Shown piece after piece: positions 1 to 13,488 of a stretch of 64,000 bases of DNA. A program made the translations under genes and the position numbers. The DNA is from Protonemura montana. Its lineage: Eukaryota; Arthropoda; Insecta; Plecoptera; Nemouridae. Every line of letters starts with the position of its first letter. Position 1 is the first letter of the stretch. The stretch lies in contig OX387607.1 in NCBI GenBank assembly GCA_947568835.1, positions 7,511,201-7,575,200 of the forward strand, read 5' to 3'. The notes below the pieces were generated by a model. That model did not search any database. It worked only from the letters and a program-made list of their open reading frames with translations, and was not told the origin of the DNA.

Positions 1-241
1 GAGTTTTCTCTGGGGTTTTTCAGGGACCTACAGCGTTCTTACATATTACGAATTCTTTTTACATCTACGTTACCATTTAGCGATACCTTGTGACGTTTCT
101 ACATGGCGCACTGTGCTTTTTGAGTAATACAAATGAATAATTATTTGATATTATTATTCGTTCCCAATTAAAGAGCGAATTTTCCACTAATTTGCGGGGA
201 TCAGGACGCTATTGAATTTATGTAAGTCCTCTGTAAAAGGT

Positions 242-325
242 GTGCCCCGTACGGAAATCGAAACCCGACGCACGGTCTTCATTGCTGGGACGCTCTTGCC
301 TTCTGAGCTAGACGGGATTCGATTC
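242..325 (-). repeat. tRNA-derived SINE or tRNA pseudogene fragment
   Basis: Read on the minus strand, the segment has an A-box-like stretch TAGCTCAGAAGGCAAGAG and, about 45 bases on, a B-box-like stretch GGTTTCGATTTCC. The outer CCCGT and ACGGG can pair as an acceptor stem and GCTC with GAGC as a D stem. The T stem pairs poorly, so this is more likely a SINE head or pseudogene than a working tRNA gene. Confidence 0.45.
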
Positions 326-1305
326 TGGGACTAAATCGAATTACTCGAACTATTAGTTTTTCTCTCTAATGCGAATGTCAACTTATTATGGCCGTTGATA
401 TGTAGCTTTTGTGTGGATATGGTAAGCTAGCCAATTTGAGGTGTTCGAAGCGCAAGCAGTGCAAACACCAAAGTCCAGCCTGCAATGCGGGTATTTTCAA
501 TGAAACGAACTCATGTGCCACAATTGCTAACCTGAAAAGTTCTTCGATCGCAAATTCCTCGGCGGCTTTATCCCAGCACCCTCTGCATTAAGAATGGGAG
601 TTTAAAATTCCAATGGCAAATTCCTTGTACATTTTATACAAGTTCCATAATCGCAGCTACAACCCCACGTTAAGGGGCTTCTTTATTATGCGCAAATTTG
701 TAATTCAACATCGCTGAGGTTTTATTAGCCTTCGCCAGTGAGAGAGGCGATTAGACAGCTCTGTTGCATCCAAATCTATCACCGTGCCCCCGATTTCGAT
801 TGTTTTCTAGAGGAGAAGAGGCCGCTATGGACTTTTTCTGATGTATGTGTATATCCACCGTCGAAACAAAGCTTGGAAAATTTACTAAATGGAAACATCA
901 GATTTTTTGCCACCGCCACGGCCAATCGGTTGCATCGTTCGCGGAACTTAGTGCATTCCTGGGCCGGCAGTCCCTGGAGCCAGTGGCGTAATCGTGGCAC
1001 CCGCGTCGCGTGGCATGCACATCTGGGAACGAACCAACGAAACAATGCCTTATTGCAAGAATTTAACCTAAATGATTTTGTGGAGTAAACGTTGTTGAAA
1101 GATCACGTGGGAAAGGCAAAATTTCACTGGCGATTTGTGTCCCATATCTTACTCCCAAAGAGTGTATTTTCACAGACATGCTCGTTTGACCATGGAGTAT
1201 AGACCCTTGTAACAGTCGGTAGTTTTACCCCAGTACTTGTCACATGGACGAACGTGCTAGTAACTCTCATCCTGGTGTTCGAATATCCCATCATGGTAAA
1301 TACAG

Positions 1306-1672
1306 TCCAGTCCGAGAGAAAAGATATCGGCTCACCAGATACCGCTACCCAGCATTGCTAACAATTCATGACTGAAATTATAGCTATGATTTTAGTGGTG
1401 GAATTTCAAAATACTTATCATGGTTGCTAAATCATCCCTAAGATTGTTAAAATTGGTAGAAACATTAATAAAATAGATAGAAAAACAAAATATCTTGGCA
1501 TGACGAAATATTTAGAGCAAAAGGAAAATGGTTCACCATTTTCCTTTTGCTTTCCTTTTTTCATCAGCGGAGATGGTTTTCATTGTTTTAAAAAAATTAC
1601 AGTCGGCCTGCATGTCACCTCAAAACGACCGGTGGCGCCTTTGCCGTTCTCTCGTTGAACGGAGTAAAGATT
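1306..1672 (+). repeat. Dispersed repeat family R2, copy 1
   Basis: Shares its whole layout with copies near 11308-11646 and 41868-42252 and, inverted, 36709-36870. It opens with a GAGAGAAGATACC-like block and has a middle block of TTTAGAGCAAAAGGAAA type. It closes with ACAGT(T/C)GGCC(T/C)GCATGTCACC, CGACCGGTGGCGCC and a TTGAACGG block. No ORF and no clear target duplication were seen. Confidence 0.7.
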
Positions 1673-1750
1673 CTTCACATAATGCACACGTTTATTAATC
1701 CCAGTTCCCACAAAATGTCTCGCCTAACGATTCACGAGCTATCTTGACAA

Positions 1751-1781
1751 CCCCCCCCCCCCCCCCCCCCCCCCACCCCCA
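1751..1781 (+). repeat. Poly-C tract
   Basis: A run of 24 C, one A, then five more C: a simple mononucleotide repeat. The exact length in an assembly is unreliable. Confidence 0.9.
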
Positions 1782-2514
1782 CCGTCCAAAAACTTCCCTT
1801 CTCTAAGCATCCAATTGCCAACAAGCAGACAATTAATTAAATAAAATGCATCCACGTGGATTATTTTCAACAAGCATGACTGTGGGATGCTATCCGAGCA
1901 TCTGCAATTCGCACGTTCCTCGTGAAATACACACGTTAAGCAACAATATGTCGAGTCAGGCTTTGGATGGGTGACCGCGACAGGGATTTTCACTCAAGGT
2001 TATGTTGACTATTTCGTACACCATAGACACGGCTGCAGTGTATGTGAAAAGAAAAGTGTCTCGTTATATGAGAAGGGGTGCTCTTTGGACAGAATACGTA
2101 TTAGTTTGGTGCTCCGCCACTGGTCGCGCGGGCAGGAGGCGAGACAATGGTGCGGCCCTACATGGACAGGTTGTTCTTAGGGACCTGCAAACCAGTCCGG
2201 ACCCCCTCCCCCCTCTCACCGGTCCACCTCTCTTCGGCAGGGCCGGGTGCCGCCGATGCAGCAGTTAATTGAGACGGAATGGAATTGTCAAACCCCTGGC
2301 TAGCATCTAGTGCTGCAATTGCAAAGTGCTTGTGATCGTTGTCTCGGTTCGCCATCTTGTTTTGGGGCTTTTAGCTTGTGTTTCTAACCACTTTAGAAAG
2401 GGGTTTGACATGGGGAATTGTCGGTTCGATTTCGATACCAACTGTAACGGTATCGATTAGGGGACTTGTCCATGTCGTTTTGAATCATATTTGAAAAAAT
2501 AAATTATGTCTAGT

Positions 2515-2700
2515 TTCCGCACCGTCCTTCGGAAGAGACGTTATTTCAGTGTTCCCCTTGGTGCTCTTCGACAGGAATAGGCTACATGCTGGCACCGAGT
2601 TTCCCCTCTTCCCTTCTAGGCTAGGTTATGTTCATCATCGTTGTCATCATCTTCAAATCATTTACCGACGCTCTAGACCAGAGCCCGTTGTCACCGCGGA
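2515..2700 (+). repeat. 5S-derived SINE (family R1), 3' half
   Basis: Matches the body of the R1 element on the plus strand: CCGTCCTTCGGAAG, then CTTGGTGCTCTTCGACAGG, a TAGGCTA block, a GAAGGG-type block and the (ATC)n-like stretch. The 5S-like head is absent. Diverged and truncated, so old. Confidence 0.7.
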
Positions 2701-4390
2701 CATGTTTCCGTTATTTTCATGAAAACAGTGACGTTTTTGATGGCAATAGAATTTTTTTGGTTAAAAATTGAGACACAAATTCCAGTTATTCAATAATACT
2801 CATTGCTAAGCTAGTTTTCAGTCGAGTATGCGCATTAAATTATCTCGGTTATATTCGAAACTTGGTATTTGATCCTCGTTATATTGGAGGTGCGAGTTCT
2901 GTTTGGTGATTAAGCTCACGCAGCTAAGCAGCTAAGTGATAGGCATGGAAGGTTATGCAGATCACACAGAAAACCAGCTGTTTTTTTTCCACCTTTTTTC
3001 CGGGCCGTTTTTGAATCGCGAAATAGAATCGTCATGCCGCGAACGGCGCTCGCAAAGTGGTCGCGCTAAGGGGATAGCTGCGATTGGTGGAGATGCTGTC
3101 TCTCTCCTGTGGTTGGCCTGCAAGCTTGGTTCTTTTCTCGCTCGCGCACCAAGATTCAAACGAGTTTTTTCACACATTTCTAAGGCCATCCTGAATCGAA
3201 TCGCGAGCGCCATGCATGCAGTTTTTAACCACGTCGCGAAAACGAGATGTTTGAGCGTGGAATTTGCTGCATGTAATGCAGATTGTAAAATGGCTGGCTG
3301 TCTTAAATGATACGGATTCAAGCAAGGTTTCTCCTTTCTCAACATAATTTATGAAAACAATCGGACTGCAGTTTCTGTCTTAAAGTTGTTTTGAAGGTTT
3401 CACTGTTGTTTTGAGACAAAGATTAAGTTAAGGGAGGCACCCCAATTTTTTTGAGATCAAGGTTATGTTTGAAGCAAATCTTTGCGATACATGGGGCTTA
3501 AGATAGCATCCTAGTGAGGTACATTGTTAAAGCCATAGTTTATATATTACTACACAATCGTGACAAAGATTTGTGAAAAATGACGAATTCAATTTTCTTT
3601 GGGAGCCGATCTCAACGAAGAACTGCATTTCCCCACTGCTGCTGTGTACCAACCATTTGTTGCTACGTAAGCGCATTTCTCCGTGGGAATCGGCGATGAC
3701 ATCTGGGTAGACCTCTTTGTAAACAGCCCTTATCACTTCACATGCATGTCATATCTATGTGCTAGAAAACTGTCTACTCGTTTCATTCAAGAGTCACATC
3801 TACCAGTTATGCTAAGTTATCTTAGTCTCACACTATGCTATCATGCCGCCAATTAGTCTAATGTACATGATGAGCACATTTGCACTTCAGACCATGTGGT
3901 TCGTTCCTGGTGACCGGCCATCCCATGCTAGTCCAGCGGCTTGGTGTAGGAATAGACTTTTATCATGCACATTGTGATGGAAGCAGGCAATTTTCAAGTT
4001 TGTAGAGTCTTCATTCTGAATAACATTACGTTTGGTACCCAAAAATCCGACGTCTGTAACGTCTTATTGCGTCGGTTAATGTTGAGGCGCATGCGTTTTG
4101 TTCAGGATGAAAACTGTATAAATGTACGCACAATGTGCGTGGTATTTTCACTAAACCTCTGGAAAATGCGGTCTATGGGGTCCTCCTGCCGTTTCAGTCA
4201 ATTTCTGGGATAATTATGTTACATGGAGCGTTTCGACCCTACCTCTAGTCCTGCTGGGTTGCATAAAACCATCCAGCACATACCCGATCTTCAGCTCGCT
4301 CTTAGCACCTCAATTGATTAATATTTGGGCTAAATTCATGGTATCCTATTGGACCACGTGAGATTTTAACTCGACTAGCTGGACTGTCAG

Positions 4391-4413
4391 CGCACGGGAT
4401 TTAAACCCGTGCG
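4391..4413. other. Perfect short hairpin
   Basis: Arms CGCACGGG and CCCGTGCG pair perfectly around the loop ATTTAAA. No U-run or gene context indicates a role. It may be the T-arm relic of a tRNA-like SINE. Confidence 0.4.
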
Positions 4414-5029
4414 TTTGTTGTTTCAGAGAGTCGAGTCCGTGTAAATCTTTCAAAGTGTTCGGCTAATATCAACAAGTCAAGAGTTTGTTTGTCTTTCTTG
4501 GTCGAGTGAGTGTTCCTTGCGGTTCATCACAATAAACCTGTTGAGTGCGTGCAAATGTTTGCACTGGATTTTCGTGCGTTTGGGTGTGTGTGCGTAGATA
4601 ATTGAGATTAATCAGCGATTTGAGTGAGGAAAAATGGTCTACACCATCCGACATCCCGAGGAAATGAACATGCGGGAAGCTTGGTCGTAATAATTTTAAG
4701 ACACACAATGTTAATTGCTTTTTTCCAGCCCATGGTCAATGCTTAACGGCGCACTGTCTTTATGGTGACTTAGAGCCACTGACAAAAAAACTCTAATTCA
4801 TATTTAAAAAAAAAAAACACATATCATTCACTCGTTCCACCGTAGTATCATAACACGTCAAAATAGCCGCCAAATAACTACTTTACTGCGACAAAATGGA
4901 GGTTTCTGCTAAGTGAAGTCACCATCGTTTCGACTGTTTCTCGCAGATTACTCGCATTTAAGGATTGATGCACACTCTTCCATACGTTGCGTAGTAATTA
5001 TTTAATTTTCGAAGCTTGTTAAAAAGGAC

Positions 5030-5150
5030 GGCCGCAAGCACCATCGGGTGGCACCCATCGTTACCATGTGTAGCCGGCTCATTTTCTCATCAGAAATGGA
5101 ATTAGTAGTGCTGGCCCTCCCACTGAACCTATGAACTCAATGGTTATCTT
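5030..5150 (+). repeat. Dispersed repeat family R4, copy 1
   Basis: Resembles 13985-14100. Both have a GCAAGC(A/G)CCATCG block, then GTTACCATGTG, then a TCCCAC block followed by ATCAA or CTCAA. Diverged, non-coding. Confidence 0.4.
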
Positions 5151-6042
5151 TATTTAAAATGTGTCGACTGATTTGTTTGTAATGGAAAAAGCATATTGCA
5201 AGCAACACAATGTTACTTCTTAAAGTTCCTGGCATCTACAATAACTTTCGAGCTGCTCTGCGATGACAATAGGAAGCGACTGTTCATCATGAAGGTATCT
5301 ATTTGTGGCCGACAACTCGCTGGCTCGAGCCAAAGCAAACAAATTCGGTGCTCCGTCTTCGATCTATCTGGTAATGTGACAGATCCTCTTATCGTGGCAT
5401 CTTCTCCTTGCCCAAGTGACAGACAAAGGCATCCTGTGACGAGGGAGTGTCATTACTTGGGATAGGAATTTTGGAAACAAACTGGGAGAATAGTAGGGGT
5501 AATGATACATAAATTTGGTGGTCAATACGTGGTACAAGACACAATTACCGGGATATGGTATACAATTATGAACCATTTTGCAAGGATGAAAGACTCCGCC
5601 AGTCTGGAAAAGTTATCCTAGTTGACGTTTTCCATTTTATTTTTCTGACAGAAATCGGATGGTTGGAGTTGAAAACTAAGTATCGAAAGAAACGTTTGCG
5701 ACAATAAGTTCAAGATATGGAGTCCGTGGAATTTTACAATGCTTTGTTTCAGGTGTCAAGTTGTTAACTTCAGCATTGGTAGTCAAAACATTTTCAAGTG
5801 GTAGTTAGCACATTCCGACGGGTAATCGTTAACAGGTGGTTTTCAGCCTGAGCTCGAACATAAATTTGTTGGTTAGTGGCCATGGCGGTGCCACACAGTT
5901 TGTAATATATATATTTTTTGTATTATTTGAATGGGGAACGAATGTTTTGGGTATTTCACTCCAATTTTGAGAAAATTTTTTGTTTATTCTCATAAGTTTA
6001 TAAGTTTATCCACCTCTTTTCTCTTTGACTGAACCTCCATAA

Positions 6043-6462
6043 TGTGTTATAACGACGCACTGTTTTGACAACGTACCCTGTGGCTCTGGTCGAATGGCGC
6101 TGGCGAATTATCGAGTGATACTAACTAAGTATAACCTAGAAGAGTGCTGTAGAAAACCGGTGCTGGCAAATAGCCTACTCCTATCGAAGATCACCTAGGG
6201 GAATGGCGGCTTTACGTCACTTTCGAAATTCGGTACAACTCGATTCCACAGGATTCCTCCACATATCCTTGTTGCCCCGAGGTTGAAAGGCAAAGCGAGT
6301 GAAGTTGTTGTCCCTTTCATCCCTTCAAACTCTCCCAAAACAGACCTGGCCATGAGCATGATGGTCACCAATTCAGTACCTGACCCAGCGCAGTGTCGTT
6401 CAGTTTCGGTGATCTCACGAGTGTTGCGGACTCTCGTGGGCAATCCAGCGAAGTCCGGCCAC
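6043..6462 (-). repeat. 5S-derived SINE (family R1), near full length
   Basis: Its 3' end faces left (GTGTTATAACGACGCACTG on the plus strand) and its 5S-like head faces right. On the minus strand the head reads CGTGAGATCACCGAAAC, followed by a block matching the 5S internal promoter. About 420 bp, diverged from the two youngest copies at 32356-32802 and 56955-57399. Confidence 0.8.
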
Positions 6463-6959
6463 TGCACAGTAACAAGGTGCGCTCGAGGATAACCAAGTAG
6501 GCAGCGTGAGACACGAAATAATAGCAACGTCATCATAATCACGCGGCCCGCTAATGACACGGACGGTCCGTCGGGTGTTACTTTTTTCCCCTTTTCTTTC
6601 TTTGTCTGCTGGCCTGGCTGGCTGGCTGGCACCGACCAAGCTGCTGCCCCCAAGGAATGCACCTGGGAGGGAAGGCATGCTCGTAGAGCGCCACTGCGGA
6701 CGAGTTAAAAGCGTAGCCGTCAACCAGTGCTGATTGACGGATAGATAAAGCGATGTCAAGAATCTCACCGAGCACACGGCCGAGTGGTTTGTTTTCCCTC
6801 GAAATTTGGACCACGGTCATTTAGAGTCTGTCTGCGATGGGGCAGGGACAGATTATTCATTTGTTTTCGCACTCGTCCGAAATTTTTCAACGCGTTGCTG
6901 ACATGTGTTTCAACTGTCCGTTTCGTAAAACCTATCGATTTTTTAAGGAATCCTCTTCG

Positions 6960-7112
6960 AGTTTCTTGTCCTTCAGAAGGGACGTTATTACAGTGGTCCC
7001 TTTGGTGCTCTTCGACAGGTGCATGCACCGTGTTTCTCCTGACCCTTTCTAGACTAAGTTTGGATCATCATCATCCCCATGATTACCCTCATTCAACGAC
7101 GCCATTAGGGAC
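6960..7112 (+). repeat. 5S-derived SINE (family R1), fragment
   Basis: Plus-strand body fragment containing CCTTCAGAAGGGACGTTATT and CCTTTGGTGCTCTTCGACAGG, then the (ATC)n-like stretch and CAACGACGCCATTAGG. No 5S head was seen. Confidence 0.65.
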
Positions 7113-10100
7113 AGCCGTCAAAATCAACGTCTGTAAAATCAGCAAATCGACAAATTTCGTAGTACGCACTTAGTTTTATACCAAATAGCACGACAGCTTT
7201 ATGCTCGTGAGAAGTCGAGCTCTCAAAATCCCTCAAGAGCAGCCCTTGACTAGCAGACACCAGACTCGTTCGTCTCCTCCCCACAGATTTGAATTCCATT
7301 CCACGCCGGGCACCAGTCTCGTTAGCGCCGTCAACTCGGACCTCTTTGTCGCACCCGCATCCCGTGCCCACCTATGCCGCAGGTGCGAGCGAGACGACGC
7401 TGGCCAAGGTGTTGATCTGGTTACCGGGCAACGAGGCTCTCGGTGTCGGACCGGCCGTTGCTTGGCGACGAGCTGACCTTGAAGCGCCACCTGACTCCGG
7501 CTCCGGCAACGTCGCTACCCCGCCCCTGGCCGTGAGTCAGACGGAGATGATCCGGCAACCCCCATTGGTTAGAGTGAGACAGACGCTGCGCGTACCCCGT
7601 GAGTGCGAGGGAGATGGCGATGGTATCCCGCCCCTGTAGGAAAGCGAAGTACACATGCGAGCTGGTTTTGAAGCTGGCTGCGGTCGCGGATAGAGATTTG
7701 CGAACTGTTCGAGGACCGAGAATCTTTGCTAATTTTGCGGAGAGTTAATAATGCCGTTGCAAGGAGATTCGAACCTAGGTCTTTTTAGAAAGAATTCGTC
7801 GTTCTTTCTTGTTGGCTTGTCTAAGTTAAAGCCCGTGAGAAAAGATACCGTCGATGAATTTGTTTCCACTAGCTCTAATGTCAACGATATGGCTCTGGCT
7901 TTGATATTTAATCTTTCCCAGCGCGATAGCCCGCCTTCAAGGGAGCGCATATTCATGTTGATTTATATTATATCAACAAACATGCGCTTCCTTGAAGTCA
8001 AAAGGTATAGGCAGCAATCACTGCACAATGAATGACAAGAGGGCGAAAAATCCACAAACCCAATGAACAATGAACGTAGACATAAGATTCCTTCAATTTC
8101 CCACACAAATCAACGCCTGACTAAAACATCTTCACGAAATTGCTGTCCCCTGGACGTCGTTCCTAAACAAACCGCCGATTCCCCGCGGTTTCACGCAAAA
8201 AAAAAAACGCACACGCTGACCCGTTCCCACAATTACCAACACGTCGCTCTCGCGGTCCGTTTTCTGCACGCCGCCATGCGACTCTCTCGCAACACCTCAT
8301 TACACCTACTTAATTCCACGCCGCATGTGCACACCAATTTGCCGCTTTGATTGGGGTACAAGACGCATGTAGATTCCGACAGTTCTCTCTCGTTTTGTCT
8401 GAACCTTTACCTGGAACAAGTGCGATAAAAAGCGGCCCAATCTGGTCGCCGACAAGGATGATGAGACTTTTTATGAGAGATAGACAATAATTCAGCCCGG
8501 GTATTGTAGTACCTGCATCTATCGCTGTATCTATACACTCCAAGCCGGGCTCGAATTGGACACCGCCGTGTTGAAAAAAAGAGACAGCTAAGGCGCAACG
8601 GAAAAAAGACCAACGAAAACAAGAGAGCAATGTTTTCTTTGAAGCGCAACAAGCAAACAGAGTGTTGTTCATTTTTGTTTCGTTTCGTTTTGCTCCTCGT
8701 TCTTTTTTTCTCTTCGTTCCTGTCGACTCGGATATGAGTTTTTGTCGACGGTGGAAATAAATCAGTCGGATTCCTTTGTTGGCCGCGGTCGTCCTGGCAA
8801 CCGCTTGTTGTTGTCGGTCGGCAGCGCTCGGCGAGTGCGCCGGCAGAACGGTGAACTGGCGCGACGCAGGCGGGGTTTTATTTTGATTTTGATTAAATAC
8901 TCGGAGTGTGAGGATGTCGATTTTCGACTGAATAATTACAAACCACGGGCTCGCTAATATCAGGATCTCTCCGTCTTTTATTTAAAGCATTGTAGTAAAC
9001 GTGGAATTACCTCAAGAAAATGATAAGTAAACAATATCCTTGGGTGTCACCAAATAAGGTTCTCCTAATTTTTCTGGATTTTAATTTTCGTCTGAATCTT
9101 CTTCTCCGAATTATCAGAAAAAATCAAATTTCACGGCTACGTAATCATTTATAAAAAAAAAACTTAAACATGGTCGGCACACAGCCTAGTAGAGCTAACA
9201 GATTAGAAAGTTGTGTATGTCGGTCATTTTTAGCTGTGCTTGAAATATTTAAAATACTGTGCCACCCCTAAGGTACCACCCTAAATTTTGCTAAAATTAT
9301 GAAACTTAGCTTCGTTACCCTTATCTGTCAGCAAGCCTTCTGGCTCTCCAGTGCCTCGAGGTTGACGTTGGCCACTCACCGCTCCACTTCCCGCGTGTAC
9401 ATGTACAGCACACGGCGACACGTGCAATACCTCCCAGCGTGTGGCCACGTGCCATACTCACGCACGTGTGTGCTGGGCATTGTGTAAGGCACGATCGGGT
9501 CGAGTTGCGTCGACCACCCCTCGCCATTGCTGCAGGTGTGCACCCGGAGGAGGATTGGCGGGGTCCGGTGAGAATTTCAACTGTGCACTGCGCTGAAAAT
9601 CCAAAGGAAAAATGTTTTATTTCTGGTTCTGCTGAAACCAAGACGTGGTAGAGGATATTTTAAAATAAAACAGATCCCTTTGGATTCCCCACGTGAAGAA
9701 TTGTCAGGACAGAGGTCTTCTGGAGTAAGATGGTGTGAGATTATTGCAAATGTCAAATGATTATTGCTATAGTATTTACAGGATAAGAATCCACATGTGA
9801 AAATGATCATCTCACAGCCTGCTCAAACCATTCTCCCATAAGAGTCACTAGGCTATGGAACGTTGAGATTCGGTCATTTTCACAGGGGTGCGATTCTGCA
9901 ACTGTTTTTCCAGTGGAATAACATGAAACGAGATTATTGCATTGTTCTATTGATAACATAGAAAACATTTGCTATTTTATCTAATTTTACTGGAAAAATT
10001 AATAGAATCGCAGCTCCGCGCCGGTACTAACTGTAAAAATACTGTACGCATTGTCATTACAGCGAAATGCTGACAGGGAAAGCACCGGGCATGTAATTCG

Positions 10101-11307
10101 AAGCGGCGCTAAAATGAATACGAGGCAAGACCCCACGTGAGTCGCGATTGCTTGGCGCCCCTCGCTTTGAAAAAGTCCTCCGCGTACTTCCGGTCTATAA
10201 TAGGAAGTAACTATAGATGCGTATCGAAACCTGATGATCTCGTTGAGATACCGTTTTGTTCCGTGTATCGTTGGATGGAGAGGCACGCGTCGAAGATCGA
10301 CCTCACACAACACATGCTACCTCGTGTCGTATGTGTTCCCATTAGAATCATTTCGACGTCCCACATCTTCACGGGACCACCCAATGGGGCACCCATGTTA
10401 TGTCCCCGGTCTTTGTCACCGACCAACGAGCATGCGATGGGCGCCGCTTGTCACCACCCTTACCGGGAGTACCCGTATCGCTGAACGCTTGGCGCCAAAG
10501 CGCGGCGAGATTTGCATTTCGGCATGAATGCGTCGGTATTGACGACATAGTCCATCCAACCGGCAACGAAGACGCACAGGGTTTCTACCGTCCACTGCTT
10601 CGGTGTTGACAATTTCTGTGATATAATTTATACATACAGTAATTTAGCCAAATGGATTGTTAATTTTCACTACAAGACGGTCGATAAAATTCAATAATAA
10701 CAGTGTCAGTATTCTAGAACTTATTTTCTCGTTTCCGATCGATTTGAAAAGGAAAACTTGTATATAGTGACAATCAGTGGTAACAGTTACAGCCAGATTT
10801 TGATTAAATTCGATAAACATACTCGTTTTACCTTTTCTACCAAATTGGTCTAACCACATTTGTATTTCAACTACATCTCGTGTGATGGTACCGTGAAACA
10901 GTTAGTCTCGGTTCGGTCCCTAGGAGTTGAAAGTCTTCTGCCCTGCGTTCTCGTGCTGGCTTCGCGTGCGTCCGGTCTACATAAAAGGGACTCCGCGTCC
11001 CGGAAACTGTGGTCACCAACGGTACACCCTCGGGGCGATTTTGTCTGACTTCTTGAGTGACTCTGTGTTGACGGGGTGGTTCAAGTGACTTCTGTTGCTG
11101 TAGGCATCGTTGAAAAGTGTACGTTTTCATTCGAGCGTGTATGTAGTTTTTGTAACTCCCTTTATTTATTGTTGATAATTGAAGGGTGCCGTTGATATGA
11201 TACATAATCTGTCATTAGAACTGTCTTCTAAAACTTTTAGTTTATTTCCACAATACTTTGTCTAATGTTGGCATTGGAAAAATTGAAGGCATTCCTGTCA
11301 CTTCTAC

Positions 11308-11646
11308 AGTCTAGCCCGTGAGAGAAGATACCAGCGCTGGACTACCCCCTGCATTCTACCATCTCATGTATGCAATTTCAGTTATGATTTCAGTGATGGG
11401 ATTTCAAAATACTTGTTATATCTGCTAAATTACTCTCAATATCATTATATTTGGTAGACCCTTTATTAGAATAGCTGCAAAAAAATTGTGGCACGACAAA
11501 AGCTTTAGAGCAAAAGGAAAAATGAATACCTACATTTGAGGAGGTGATTTGCGGTGTTCGTAAAAATGACAGTTGGCCCGCATGTCACCCCTAAACGACA
11601 GGTGGCGCCTCTACCGGTAAAGTATGTTCTCTTGCTGAACGGTGAG
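11308..11646 (+). repeat. Dispersed repeat family R2, copy 2
   Basis: Begins TCTAGCCCGTGAGAGAAGAT and ends around GTTCTCTTGCTGAACGG. The block TGACAGTTGGCCCGCATGTC followed by CGACAGGTGGCGCC is the family hallmark. Non-coding. Confidence 0.75.
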
Positions 11647-12969
11647 AATTGAACATGCTATGCATTAAAACCAGAGTGTGTTGCAATATTTGTTGAAATA
11701 ATTGAACGCATTTTAAGCCAGAGGGTGTATGATTCAATTAAAAAGGTACCTGATGTTTAAGCTTTGTGTCTACTTATTCTTCTTCTTGAGAAAGTTATTT
11801 CGATTACCTTTCTGATAGTTATGTTGTGACATTATTTAATAAATACTCAGTACGTAGCAATTATTTAAACACTACTAAATAACAATGTCCTCGATCTCTC
11901 GGGCTTACATTGTACACTAAATATTACCATACTGAAGACCAATTGCCACCGATGTAAAGTAGGAGAATAAATCATGGTCCTGGACAATTACTAGGCAAGC
12001 ATAAATCAGTTCTAATTATCCTAGATTAAAACATACACGACGATTTAATGACAAAATGACGGAAAATTGACTTGTGTAGGCATTTGATTGCCTAAAGAAC
12101 TTGTTGACTGTTCACATAACCGCAAGAATTATGGAAATACACCTCGGCTTGTGTTGAATCTACTTTATTATAATTGGGAACACTTAACTATCTTTAAAAA
12201 TAATATTTCTAAAACACTATATTATAGAGCGTTTTGAATTGCGCATTGCCATATTGATTGAAAGTAAGCGTTACGTTTGGTATTGATATAATTTTCTTAC
12301 ACTCCGTTTTGAAAATGTCAAGGCAGTGGACATAGCTTGTCAAAGTTCTGCTCCTGCAGCGTCAGCTCCTTTAACTACTTAGCGCGGCCGCCTCCTTTCA
12401 GATTGTCCCTAACTTTCCCCCGTTTGACATATAGACATATTGTACCTTCTTAAAGAAAATAGCGCCCACCATCAAATTAACTACCTGTTTTGTTGCTGGA
12501 ATAACCATCAAGCTAGATTCGAACGCCCTTGGTCAATTGACTCCTGCATTCTCGAAAAGAAACAAATACATATATTTTCTCAGTGTGTCTTACAGCATTT
12601 ATGGCTTTAAAATCACGTTAAAATGGTCCACTTAAACAATGCAGTGGTCCTGCGAATGGATTACCAACATTACACAAAGAGATAGAAGTAGGTTTACTTA
12701 CTAAAACTCGTTATGATAAACCAGTTTCCTTATCAGTAGCCGCTGTAAAATGAGGGTTGACAATCTTTATGCATCAGTTAGTTGTTTTACCAACACATTC
12801 CAGCACAGCAGATTTTATATATCGCTTCGGTTATTTCGATGAAGCAGGGAATAAATAACAACTTAGGGTGAAACATTATTAATGCACATTAATACGTACC
12901 ACCCCTGATACAACGTTTTATACCATGGCCCCTAATTTTCAGTTTCCTCAAGGAGCCCATGCTATTTCA

Positions 12970-13190
12970 AGTGTTTTCATCAGTAGCTTTTGTGGATTTC
13001 GCAGTTTTTTGCACTTTAATGGTTTAAATTGGTTGTAATCATGTTTCAAAATTTCTAAAATTAACATTGAAATCATAATAACACCTCGGAATAGGGACTT
13101 ATAACTTTTGCCAGCAACGGATTGCCCAACTCCAATTTTGCTCAGCAGACTGGATTCTATGGTCTATCCAGGATATTTGAGATCCGTGAC
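12970..13190 (+). repeat. Dispersed repeat family R3, copy 1
   Basis: Aligns by eye with 37900-38065. Shared blocks are TTTTCATCAGT, GGATTT(T/C)GCAGTTT, ACACCT(T/C)GGAATA, TTGCCA(G/A)CAA, CTTCAATTTTG or CTCCAATTTTG, and CTCCCAGGAT-like or CTATCCAGGAT near the end. Low identity, so old. Confidence 0.45.
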
Positions 13191-13488
13191 TATGGCCATT
13201 ACGGTGCTAGTAACAAATGGCTAATGCAGACATTTTACGATCATCACAATAAGCAATAATTAAAAAAAATACCTTAGCATTTGATTTAAGAAGACTCTAT
13301 AAAAGAGATAGCATACCATGAGCTTGGTAGGTAATTTAAACCTAAATCCAGATGCTAATGGCAATTCACCCTATTCACGACTAACTTTTGAGTGTAATAT
13401 TAGTATCGAGATGTACATTGAGCTGTGTGCCATGGATAAGTTCAAATGGGAAGGAAATAAACATTCCTAACAAAAACAAATGTTGATT

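Noticed and set aside
2936-3345. Overlapping ORFs of 124 and 127 codons on opposite strands
   Set aside because: No domain, no initiator context and no codon bias; shadows of a CpG-containing patch.
6195-6820. Minus-strand ORFs of 80-155 codons
   Set aside because: They run through the 5S-headed SINE copy at 6043-6462 and its flank; repeat sequence, not a gene.
7260-7650. GC-rich patch with overlapping ORFs on both strands and a faint RNase-H-like VLIWLPGNEALG
   Set aside because: The similarity is too short and the flanking residues do not continue the pattern. No catalytic residues were recognised, so neither a gene nor a LINE is claimed.
9340-9570. GC-rich patch with donor-like GGTCCGGTGAGAAT
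   Set aside because: No protein similarity and no partner exon with matching phase.
10920-11060. Possible promoter with ACATAAAAGGG near 10978
   Set aside because: A single TATA-like match in a CpG-rich patch, with no transcript or downstream exon to tie it to ihog.
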